6,866 nt of DNA from Oscillospiraceae bacterium (lineage in GTDB: Bacteria > Bacillota > Clostridia > Oscillospirales > Oscillospiraceae): contig JAISKU010000099.1 in the NCBI GenBank assembly GCA_031261245.1, positions 1 to 6,866 of the forward strand. The letters are read 5' to 3'. How positions within the stretch are numbered: position 1 is the first letter of the stretch; each line of letters opens with the position of its first letter. The translations under genes and the position numbers were made by a program. Shown piece by piece: positions 1-4,780 of this stretch. A model generated the notes under the pieces. That model did no database searches. It had not been told where the DNA came from and saw only the letters and a program-made list of their open reading frames with translations.

Positions 1-2
1 AG

Positions 3-458
3 GAGTGGTTCGCGCTCCCGCCGGAGGAGGAGATGGGCAACCCGCTAATCGCGTATCTCGCCGTGTGCGCGTGCAGCAGATTGATGGATCGGCACGATTT
101 CGCGCAGGCGCGGGAGCTCGCGGAGAAGCTCGCATCCGGCGCGTACTCGCTGCCGAGCCTGTACCTGAACATGCTGACGCTTGATCTGCTTTTCCTTGAG
201 CTCACGGGCGAGAATCGGAGCGAGGTCATTGAAAAATATAAGACAAAGCAGTTTCTCGGTTTTACGAGGGCGATGAAAAATTACCCCGCCGTGATTCGCG
301 TCGCGCTGGCCGAGGCTTTTGCCTCCGGCAACACTCAGGACGCGGACAAGCGGCTTGCGCAGTTCCAAAAGGTCGCCACGACGTACCCGTATCGAACCGA
401 TATTGAGTCCGAGGCGGAGCTGATTGAATACGCGCGGAATTCAGGGCGCTGGATTTGA
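3..458 (+). CDS. C-terminal part of an unrecognised alpha-helical protein (5' end outside the window)
   Basis: The frame is open from the window edge (codons from position 3 read EWFALPPEEE) into a 141-residue stretch starting at the ATG at 33, so I annotate a 5'-partial gene. The GGAGGAGGAG just before that ATG could act as a ribosome binding site, but it also reads naturally as P-E-E-E codons, so a start at 33 cannot be excluded. The protein is soluble-looking and helical, with paired helices such as NPLIAYLAVCACSRLMD / FAQARELAEKL and a later AVIRVALAEAF / ADKRLAQFQKV. This suggests a TPR-like helical hairpin domain. I see no catalytic motif and no membrane helix. It resembles helical tails I associate with membrane metallopeptidase-like proteins of Clostridia, but this is a weak recollection and no function is assigned. 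Its last 18 bases overlap the 3' end of the opposing radical SAM gene. Confidence 0.6.
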   Translation, partial: EWFALPPEEEMGNPLIAYLAVCACSRLMDRHDFAQARELAEKLASGAYSLPSLYLNMLTLDLLFLELTGENRSEVIEKYKTKQFLGFTRAMKNYPAVIRVALAEAFASGNTQDADKRLAQFQKVATTYPYRTDIESEAELIEYARNSGRWI

Positions 459-1814
459 TTTTGCGCACCCCGCGCAGTGTCCCGCGCACGTCCACAGCGC
501 ATCTGCGGTCTCGCCCCACTTTTCGGCGGCTACGCGGGTCTTGTCCGCAAGCTCTCCCGCGTCCTCCGGGTTCTCAAAATCCGTGGAATACGCGCCGGAA
601 CGCTCCACCATTCCGACAAGCGCGTCGGGGTTGTCGAGCAGCGGGCAGGGGCGCAGGTGATTTTCGTTGAACGGCTGTCCGTCGTGGTAGTTCATAAAGA
701 GCGGGGCCTGTAACGCGTCGAGCAAGGACTTTTCGCGTATATTGGAGTCGGAGTAGTGGATAAACGCGCAAGGTTCCATATCTCCGTTCGCGTTGATGTG
801 AAGGTACCGCCTGCCGCCCGCGATGCAACCCTCGGTGTACTCGCCGTCGTTCCAGAAGTCGAGCGTGAACAGCGGCTTCGTCTCGCGGAATTTCCGAATC
901 TGCTCATACATGAACGCTCTCTGCTCCGCGCTCACCATGAGCTCCGGCACCGCGTCCTTTCCGACGGGCATGTACGTGAAGAACCAGCAGAATTTCGCGC
1001 CCCACTCAATCATTTGATCAAAATATGCCTCGGAGCCGATCATCTCCGTGTTCTTGCTCGTGTAGCAGCAGGAGATACCGAACGGCAGACGGCGCTCCTT
1101 GAGTATCGCCATTGCCCGCTCTACAGTTTTGAACGTACCCGCGCCTCGCCGGAAGTCGGTGTCCTCCTCGAAGCCCTCGACGCTGATTGCCGGAATGAAG
1201 TTCTTCACGCGCAGAAGCTCGTCGGCGAACGCCTCGTCAATCAGCGTGCCGTTCGTGAACGCCGCGAACTGGCAGTCGGGGTGCGCCTCGCACAGGCGAA
1301 GCAAATCGGCTTTGCGGACAAGCGGCTCTCCGCCGGAGTACAGGTAGAAATACGTCCCGAGGCTCTTCCCCTGCCGAATGATTCCGTCGAGCTCGTCGTA
1401 AGACATATTCAGCTTGTTGCCGTACTCCGCCGCCCAGCAGCCCGTGCATTTGAGATTGCACGCGCTCGTGGGATCAAGCAGTATCGCCCACGGAATATTG
1501 CAGCCGTATTCCGACGCGAGCTCCTTCTGCCTCGGAAACCCTATCATGCTCGCGTTGAGGCCGAAGTTGCGGAACGTCGTTTTCAGCACGTCGTTATCGA
1601 CGTCGCGCCAGAGGTCTGCGATGTACCGGTACCAGTTGCTGTCGGGATTGTCGAGTACGTTGTGAAACGCCTCCTTGTGTCCCTCGAATTCCTTGCCCCA
1701 ACCGATGCCGTCGAGAAATGAGAGCAGTTTCGGCAGATTCTTTTCGGGGTTGCCAGCGATGTAGTCCGTCGCCCTGTTGACGGCGAACGCGCTGATTCTT
1801 TCCTTTACGCCCAT
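441..1814 (-). CDS. Radical SAM protein with variant SPASM-like C-terminus
   Basis: Predicted 457-residue radical SAM enzyme of unknown substrate. A helical N-terminal extension of about 110 residues precedes the cluster-binding loop C119-x3-C123-x2-C126 (ACNLKCTGCWA), followed by the GGEP motif at 161-164, which helps bind S-adenosylmethionine. The C-terminal part has C330, then thirteen residues, G344 and C349, the first half of the SPASM signature. The later cysteines (C390, then C443-x3-C447-x2-C450) do not follow the usual SPASM spacing, so the auxiliary cluster arrangement is probably variant. The start at 1814 was chosen because GGAGGTGTGAGAGAG lies directly upstream; the longer open frame to 2225 only shadows the preceding gene. 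That gene ends 5 bases upstream, so the two are almost certainly co-transcribed. Family membership is firm; the reaction is unknown, and a peptide- or envelope-modifying role would be guesswork. Confidence 0.9.
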   Translation of the reverse strand: MGVKERISAFAVNRATDYIAGNPEKNLPKLLSFLDGIGWGKEFEGHKEAFHNVLDNPDSNWYRYIADLWRDVDNDVLKTTFRNFGLNASMIGFPRQKELASEYGCNIPWAILLDPTSACNLKCTGCWAAEYGNKLNMSYDELDGIIRQGKSLGTYFYLYSGGEPLVRKADLLRLCEAHPDCQFAAFTNGTLIDEAFADELLRVKNFIPAISVEGFEEDTDFRRGAGTFKTVERAMAILKERRLPFGISCCYTSKNTEMIGSEAYFDQMIEWGAKFCWFFTYMPVGKDAVPELMVSAEQRAFMYEQIRKFRETKPLFTLDFWNDGEYTEGCIAGGRRYLHINANGDMEPCAFIHYSDSNIREKSLLDALQAPLFMNYHDGQPFNENHLRPCPLLDNPDALVGMVERSGAYSTDFENPEDAGELADKTRVAAEKWGETADALWTCAGHCAGCAKSNPAP

Positions 1815-1819
1815 CTCTC

Positions 1820-2335
1820 TCACACCTCCAACAGCGTATGCGCCTGTGCGCACACCTCGTAAATCTCGTCGTACTTCTTGTCGATAAGCGGCTCCGCGGC
1901 GGCGGATTTCTTTGCCTTGAACCTGTTGTAGAGCATGTACGCCAGCCCCCACAGGATGAATCCCGGCAGTGCGAGCACTATCATCAGCGGAATCATTTCG
2001 CCGTAGATGAACGCGAAGGTCGCGCCGCCGACGAGCGCGGTTCCGATGAGCCCTACCGTGAGCGCCGCGATCTGCGCCCCGTTCGTTTTCGAGCGCTCGA
2101 GGTTCTCGATATCGCGGATTATCGCCTCGAACTCGCGCTGCAGCCGTGAGAGCTCCGCCTTGTTGCGAATCTTGCGGTCGCGCTTGAATTTCAGTCTGCC
2201 GTAGCTGCCGCCGTCGAGCTGCCACCCGAAGTTCGGGTATCCGTCGGCGTATACGCCCTCAAAATCGCGCCCCGCGTATACCTCCTTGTACTCGTACCCC
2301 ACGAAGTTCTTGCTGTTTACCGTTGTTTCTGACAT
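1820..2335 (-). CDS. Conserved Firmicutes-type membrane protein of unknown function, two transmembrane helices
   Basis: 171 residues. The N-terminal soluble part begins NFVGYEYKEV and contains DGYPNFGW at 31-38, a pattern I recognise from uncharacterised proteins widespread in Firmicutes. A basic stretch (LKFKRDRKIRNKAE, about 48-61) leads into a charged, probably coiled-coil helix (about 58-82). Two hydrophobic helices follow at about 88-110 and 114-136, joined by a very short loop, and then a basic segment (NRFKAKKS) and a helical tail to the end. The positive-inside rule places both ends in the cytoplasm. The start is supported by GAAAGGGGAAA ahead of the ATG. It is the first gene of the operon with the radical SAM enzyme (5-base gap, with the downstream gene's ribosome binding site inside its last codons), and it is driven by the repeat promoter at 2366-2418. 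No biochemical function is known to me. Confidence 0.85.
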   Translation of the reverse strand: MSETTVNSKNFVGYEYKEVYAGRDFEGVYADGYPNFGWQLDGGSYGRLKFKRDRKIRNKAELSRLQREFEAIIRDIENLERSKTNGAQIAALTVGLIGTALVGGATFAFIYGEMIPLMIVLALPGFILWGLAYMLYNRFKAKKSAAAEPLIDKKYDEIYEVCAQAHTLLEV

Positions 2336-2365
2336 TGTAATTTCCCCTTTCGATTTTGTGATTTG

Positions 2366-2418
2366 ATTCTATCGCCCTATTGTTGGCGAATTGTTTGAGA
2401 AATGTTGCTGAAATATTA
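2366..2418 (-). promoter_or_regulatory. Promoter with 11-bp direct repeats, copy A (for the 171-aa protein / radical SAM operon)
   Basis: Reading the minus strand from 2418 downward, four consecutive 11-mers can be set in register: TAATATTTCAG (degenerate), CAACATTTCTC, AAACAATTCGC and CAACAATAGGG. The AACAW core recurs every 11 bases in the last three. After three more bases comes TAGAAT (2371-2366), one mismatch from the -10 consensus. At the -35 position there is no TTGACA-like hexamer; the second-to-last repeat occupies it. This is the layout expected for activation by an OmpR/PhoB-family response regulator bound to tandem 11-bp half-sites over the -35. Transcription would start near 2359, about 24 bases before the ATG at 2335. 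The block overlaps the last codons of the upstream DUF2238-like gene. It matches copy B (2997-3049) at 41 of 53 positions without gaps. The regulator is inferred. Confidence 0.65.
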
Positions 2419-2965
2419 AACCTGCGTCACCCCGCTTTTGCCGCGCGGAGAGCGCGTATCCCACGGACGACAGCGCCGCGCCGAGGCAGTCCACGGCGAG
2501 GTCTTGCATCGTGTCCGCGATAGCCGCGTGACCAATAAGCATATCGCCGCTTTGCAGTACCGCCTTTTGCATATTCATTCCGAACAGCCCGTCCATCGTA
2601 AACTCGTACAGCTCCCACACGCCGCCGACGGTCAGCGCAAAGCAGAACGCGAACGCGGCGACAAGCGCGGGCGGCAGCTTCACGCCGCCGAGCTTGCACT
2701 CTCCCCAGGCGTTCAGCAGCGTGTACCCGAGGTACGCGGTCATCGCGCCGCTCGCGCAGTGCAGCATATCGTCCCAGTGCGGCACGCGGTAGTAGAAGTC
2801 CAGGACCTCGCCGAGAAACACCGCGCAGAACAGGAACGCGAAAAACGCCGCCTTCACAGGTGTATGTATCGAGATTTTGAGCCTCCGCTCAAGGATTTTC
2901 GGCAACCGGGACGCCGCCGCGCCGAGTATCAGCTGTGCTATGATTAACGCATAATTTCCGCTCAT
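2369..2965 (-). CDS. Polytopic membrane protein resembling DUF2238 / YjdF family
   Basis: 198 residues with about five hydrophobic segments (near 4-20, 38-59, 67-87, 99-120 and 155-172). Conserved-looking polar residues sit in or beside the helices: HWDDMLH-x3-G at 63-73, GGVWELYEF at 114-122 and DTMQDLAVDCLGA at 151-163. This arrangement of a D-x2-H-x3-G helix, a W-E-x2-E helix and a final D-T-x2-D-x3-D helix is what I associate with the DUF2238/YjdF membrane family, whose function is not established. I prefer the start at 2965, with AGGGGAG suitably placed upstream; the in-frame ATG at 3001 falls inside the predicted -10 box and could not be in the transcript. The last sixteen residues (LIFQQHFSNNSPTIGR) are encoded by the repeat promoter of the next gene and may not be part of the ancestral protein. 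It is transcribed from its own repeat promoter at 2997-3049. Confidence 0.75.
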   Translation of the reverse strand: MSGNYALIIAQLILGAAASRLPKILERRLKISIHTPVKAAFFAFLFCAVFLGEVLDFYYRVPHWDDMLHCASGAMTAYLGYTLLNAWGECKLGGVKLPPALVAAFAFCFALTVGGVWELYEFTMDGLFGMNMQKAVLQSGDMLIGHAAIADTMQDLAVDCLGAALSSVGYALSARQKRGDAGLIFQQHFSNNSPTIGR

Positions 2966-2996
2966 TTCTCCGTCTCCCCTCTCTTGTGATGGCTGT

Positions 2997-3049
2997 ATCA
3001 TAGCGCCGCGATGTTTGCGAATTGTTTGGGAAATGTTGCCGAAACATGA
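2997..3049 (-). promoter_or_regulatory. Promoter with 11-bp direct repeats, copy B (for the DUF2238-like gene)
   Basis: On the minus strand from 3049 downward: TCATGTTTCGG (degenerate), CAACATTTCCC, AAACAATTCGC, AAACATCGCGG, then three bases and TATGAT (3002-2997), one mismatch from the -10 consensus. The AACAW core repeats at exactly 11-base intervals in three units, and a repeat unit sits where the -35 box should be. The distance from the last repeat to the -10 is identical to that in copy A. Transcription would begin near 2990, leaving a leader of about 25 bases that contains the ribosome binding site of the gene starting at 2965. The block starts directly after the T-run of the preceding terminator, so the promoter is insulated from the AraC/DUF2284 operon. 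An OmpR/PhoB-type activator is inferred from the 11-bp period. Confidence 0.65.
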
Positions 3050-3083
3050 AAAAAGCGCGCCTCCGAAGAAATCGGAGGCGCGA
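3049..3083 (-). terminator. Rho-independent terminator of the AraC/DUF2284 operon
   Basis: An 11-bp perfect stem (3056-3066 pairing with 3072-3082, CGCGCCTCCGA / TCGGAGGCGCG) encloses a five-base loop. On the minus strand it is followed by CTTTTTT (3055-3049). It lies about 20 bases past the stop codon of the DUF2284 gene and just before the repeat promoter of the next gene. A T-run also follows on the plus strand, but no plus-strand gene ends here. Confidence 0.9.
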
Positions 3084-3105
3084 TTTTTGTAATATGAAGC
3101 TTGGA

Positions 3106-3642
3106 TTATTCGTTATACAGCAGCGCGCCGAAGTATGTGACGGTGTTCGCGCCGTTGTTGTACGCGACTCCCGCCTTTTTTGCAAGCTTGCTCACGAATA
3201 TTCCGTAGCCCTCGATTGAGGCGTGCAGCTTGTCCGGGAAACGGCAGGGGTTGTCCGGAAAAGTACAGGATTCGCATTTTCCGCAGCCCTCGTTGCCGAG
3301 AATGAGATAATCGGACAAGTACGGTTTGACCTCATCATCAAGTTTCGCGGCTATGTTCTTGAAGTCGCGCATCGCGCTCATCATGCCCTCAAAGTCGTAG
3401 GAGTCCTCCAAATCGTACTTGCCCGTGAACACGAGCATATTGTCGTAGCTCTGCGCGCGTTTTCGGCACTCGTCAACCGTGCCGACAGCGGGAGGACACG
3501 CCCACGTCCTTCCGTATTGGTGGCAGAGATTGTCCTCGCAATAGCCGCGCACCTCCTCGCTAAACTCCGCATCGCGCGGATTCACGACGCCATATTGGAA
3601 CACGCCCGCGCGGTCGAGCTTTTCCTGTAAATTTTCAAGCAT
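3106..3642 (-). CDS. DUF2284 family cysteine-rich, predicted metal-binding protein
   Basis: 178 residues, normal length for DUF2284 (annotated as predicted metal-binding). Visible hallmarks are C35-x4-C40 and ACPPAVG (C49) in the first third, then the dense motif C120-x2-C123-x2-C126-x6-C133 (CGKCESC...NPCRFPDK), followed by the glycine-rich IEGYGI region. The cysteines could hold an iron-sulfur cluster or another metal, as predicted for the family; no reaction is established. The start at 3642 has GAGGT eight bases upstream. The open frame continues further upstream only as an antisense-like shadow within the regulator gene. It lies 10 bases downstream of the AraC-type regulator gene, whose final codons contain its ribosome binding site, so the pair forms an operon ended by the terminator at 3049-3083. 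The regulator may control, or sense something handled by, this protein. Confidence 0.88.
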   Translation of the reverse strand: MLENLQEKLDRAGVFQYGVVNPRDAEFSEEVRGYCEDNLCHQYGRTWACPPAVGTVDECRKRAQSYDNMLVFTGKYDLEDSYDFEGMMSAMRDFKNIAAKLDDEVKPYLSDYLILGNEGCGKCESCTFPDNPCRFPDKLHASIEGYGIFVSKLAKKAGVAYNNGANTVTYFGALLYNE

Positions 3643-3652
3643 TTCCGAAACC

Positions 3653-4174
3653 TCACACAACCTCTCGCACGGGGCGCATTTCAATATATCCTCGCCAACC
3701 CTGCGGCGAGAGCTGCATACGCGGCGCGATTTCCGGCGCGTACTCATAGCCGTAGACTTCGGGATTGAACTTCTCCATTGCCGCCCACAGTGCGCCGATA
3801 GCTTCGCCATATTCGTCGTCGTTAAACGGTTCGCCTTGAAACACAAGCATCCTACACGGTTCAAGGTCGATAACATCGAATCCGTCGGGTATTTCGCCCA
3901 CATAATCGTCCGGAACCTCGACGGCGCTCGCGTAAATACCCGTCCCCTCGGTACGCATATTCTCCGGCAGCCATACGCCGACTTGCTCGTATAACGCTTC
4001 TTTAATACGGCTGAGAATTTCAGCCGGGATCGGATACCCCGAACCGTCCTCCGCGCAACCAAACTCTTCGCAGTATTCAAAATAGTGCGTGGCTGATTTC
4101 GCGCGTTTTAGTATCAGTTTCCTCGCCGGACGCTCGACGATTTGTGTGAAGATTACAGTAGTTTTCTCGCTCAT
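3653..4174 (-). other. Possible internal translation start giving the effector-binding domain alone (173 aa)
   Basis: Within the AraC-GyrI reading frame, residue 130 is a methionine (ATG at 4174). It is preceded by GGAGGAC with exactly eight bases between GGAGG and the ATG, and by an A-rich stretch (AATCAAAACAAAC) that looks like an ordinary intergenic leader. The ATG falls precisely at the junction between the DNA-binding domain with its linker and the effector-binding domain (MSEKTTVIF...). The frame is uninterrupted, so a fused protein is also made. The precedent is TipAL/TipAS in Streptomyces, where the ligand domain of a regulator is produced separately from an internal start. That the site is used is inference. 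Confidence 0.4.
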
Positions 4175-4561
4175 TGTGGTGTCCTCCGTTTGTTTTGATT
4201 TCGGGGCGATTACGCGGTACGGAATAATCCATCCATCAGGTTTCGGCACGGACGCAAAACGCTTAGGCGCAATGCCGAACGCCTTTGTGAACGCCCGCGT
4301 GAAGCCCTCGTGAGAGTCGAACACGTAGTCAAGCGCTACGTCAAGCACGCGCGTTCTCTCGCCGCGCAGGGCGTGCGCGGATTCGAGCAGGCGCTCGCGG
4401 CGGATATACTCAAACGGCGTCAATCCCGTCGCTTCCTTGAACACTCGCGCCGCGTGAAACTGCGAATACCCCGCTGCCCGCGCAATATCCGCGGCGGTGA
4501 TCGGCTCGCGAATATGCTCTGCGATGTACGCTTTGATGCGCTCAACCGCGCTGTTTTCCAC
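3653..4561 (-). CDS. AraC-family transcriptional regulator with GyrI-like effector-binding domain
   Basis: 302 residues. Residues 1-105 form the two-helix-turn-helix DNA-binding domain of the AraC/XylS type (ITAADIARAAGYSQFHAARVFKEATGLTPFEYIRRERL, then the second unit ending FTRAFTKAFGIAPKRF). A linker of about 25 residues leads into a C-terminal GyrI-like/AraC effector-binding domain (about 131-302; note EYCEEFG, YASAVEVP, CRMLVFQGEPF, YEYAPEIAPRMQL and GYIEMRPV). Such proteins usually bind small amphipathic ligands and control neighbouring genes or themselves. The start is GTG at 4561 with GGAGGT six bases upstream. The linker carries a second, well-formed ribosome binding site and ATG at 4174 (listed separately), so the effector domain may also be made alone. 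It is the first gene of the operon with the DUF2284 gene, 10 bases apart, and is divergent from spoVT. Confidence 0.92.
   Translation of the reverse strand: MENSAVERIKAYIAEHIREPITAADIARAAGYSQFHAARVFKEATGLTPFEYIRRERLLESAHALRGERTRVLDVALDYVFDSHEGFTRAFTKAFGIAPKRFASVPKPDGWIIPYRVIAPKSKQTEDTTMSEKTTVIFTQIVERPARKLILKRAKSATHYFEYCEEFGCAEDGSGYPIPAEILSRIKEALYEQVGVWLPENMRTEGTGIYASAVEVPDDYVGEIPDGFDVIDLEPCRMLVFQGEPFNDDEYGEAIGALWAAMEKFNPEVYGYEYAPEIAPRMQLSPQGWRGYIEMRPVREVV
4181..4187 (-). promoter_or_regulatory. Internal ribosome binding site in the AraC-GyrI linker
   Basis: GGAGGAC on the minus strand lies eight bases ahead of the in-frame ATG at 4174. It is as good a match to the anti-Shine-Dalgarno sequence as the sites of the neighbouring genes, and better placed than most. 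Confidence 0.5.
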
Positions 4562-4580
4562 GTTCTCACCTCCGAAGCGG

Positions 4581-4586
4581 AGTATA
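4581..4586 (-). promoter_or_regulatory. Candidate -10 box for the AraC/DUF2284 operon
   Basis: TATACT on the minus strand (4586-4581) matches the sigma-A -10 at five of six bases and lies about 20 bases before the GTG start. No good -35 is present at 16-18 bases; the best nearby hexamer, TCAAGA, is too far at about 20 bases. The implied leader would be very short, with the ribosome binding site near its 5' end. A weak or regulated promoter is possible. Confidence 0.3.
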
Positions 4587-4707
4587 GCATGGGCAATTTA
4601 TGATTTCTTGACCGCAATTGCGAAGATACTGTGTGTACGCATACAATATATCAGAGCCATAGCCCCTTCGCAAGAAAATATCCAATTCGCGCCAAATGTT
4701 TTCCTGT

Positions 4708-4737
4708 TGAATAGACAAAAAAATACCGCGGATACTA
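4708..4737 (+). promoter_or_regulatory. Sigma-G type promoter of spoVT
   Basis: TGAATA (4708-4713), a 17-base spacer, then GATACTA (4731-4737). The known sigma-G consensus is close to TGAATA - 17/18 - CATACTA, so the -35 is perfect and the -10 has one mismatch at its first base. Transcription would start near 4744, about 37 bases before the ATG and upstream of the ribosome binding site AGGAGG. In Bacillus subtilis spoVT is transcribed by sigma-G in the forespore, so the location fits the gene. The -10 does not fit sigma-F as well, because the GG pair is not in register. Confidence 0.75.
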
Positions 4738-4745
4738 ATGCGGTA
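4724..4745 (+). promoter_or_regulatory. Inverted repeat framing the spoVT -10 box, candidate operator
   Basis: TACCGC (4724-4729) and GCGGTA (4740-4745) are perfect inverted arms separated by ten bases. The 22-bp element encloses the sigma-G -10 and reaches the expected transcription start. A dimeric or tetrameric regulator bound here would block the promoter. SpoVT itself, known to affect its own expression in Bacillus subtilis, is the obvious candidate, but this is inference. It has no T-run and the loop is too long for a terminator. Confidence 0.5.
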
Positions 4746-4780
4746 GCTTATTATTCAGATACTTCATTCAGGAGGAAGAC

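Larger units (their letters stand above)
2966..3105. other. Intergenic region with terminator and repeat promoter
   Basis: These 140 bases hold, in minus-strand order, about 20 untranslated bases after the DUF2284 gene, the terminator, the copy B repeat promoter and a leader of about 25 bases. Nothing else is visible. Confidence 0.7.
4562..4780. other. Divergent intergenic region between the AraC-type gene and spoVT
   Basis: 219 bases. The left edge holds the ribosome binding site and possible -10 of the AraC-type gene. At 4613-4622 there is a perfect 10-bp palindrome, CGCAATTGCG, of unknown meaning. The right third holds the sigma-G promoter, its inverted repeat and the spoVT ribosome binding site. 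The A/T-rich middle (about 4640-4705) shows no gene and no stable hairpin. Confidence 0.6.

Noticed and set aside
756..1721. 321-residue plus-strand open frame
   Set aside because: It is antisense to the radical SAM gene, is arginine/valine/alanine-rich with no recognisable domain, and has no good ribosome binding site; a GC-rich shadow.
1815..2225. Upstream in-frame extension of the radical SAM gene (137 more residues)
   Set aside because: It lies entirely within the 171-aa membrane protein gene in another frame, is of low-complexity arginine-rich composition, and the ATG at 1814 has an excellent ribosome binding site.
2966..3001. Earlier ATG at 3001 for the DUF2238-like protein
   Set aside because: The codon falls inside the predicted -10 box of its promoter, and the extra residues (MIQPSQERGDGE) look like translated leader; the ATG at 2965 has its own ribosome binding site.
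2366..3049. Repeats as LytTR-type sites, CRISPR repeats or mobile-element ends
   Set aside because: The 11-bp contiguous period is unlike the spaced 9-bp LytTR repeats, there are no variable spacers of CRISPR size, and the gene between the copies is not transposase-like and lacks target duplications.
3643..4080. Upstream extension of the DUF2284 frame
   Set aside because: It overlaps the AraC-GyrI gene out of frame, is serine/arginine-rich, and the DUF2284 domain is complete from 3642.
4613..4622. Perfect palindrome CGCAATTGCG
   Set aside because: It is a single short palindrome with no second copy and no clear relation to a promoter box; not enough to call an operator for the AraC-type regulator.
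4618..4647. Possible sigma-A promoter TTGCGA-18-TACAAT on the plus strand
   Set aside because: The -35 matches at only four of six bases, the spacing is slightly long, and it would give spoVT a leader of about 130 bases; chance occurrence in A/T-rich sequence is likely.
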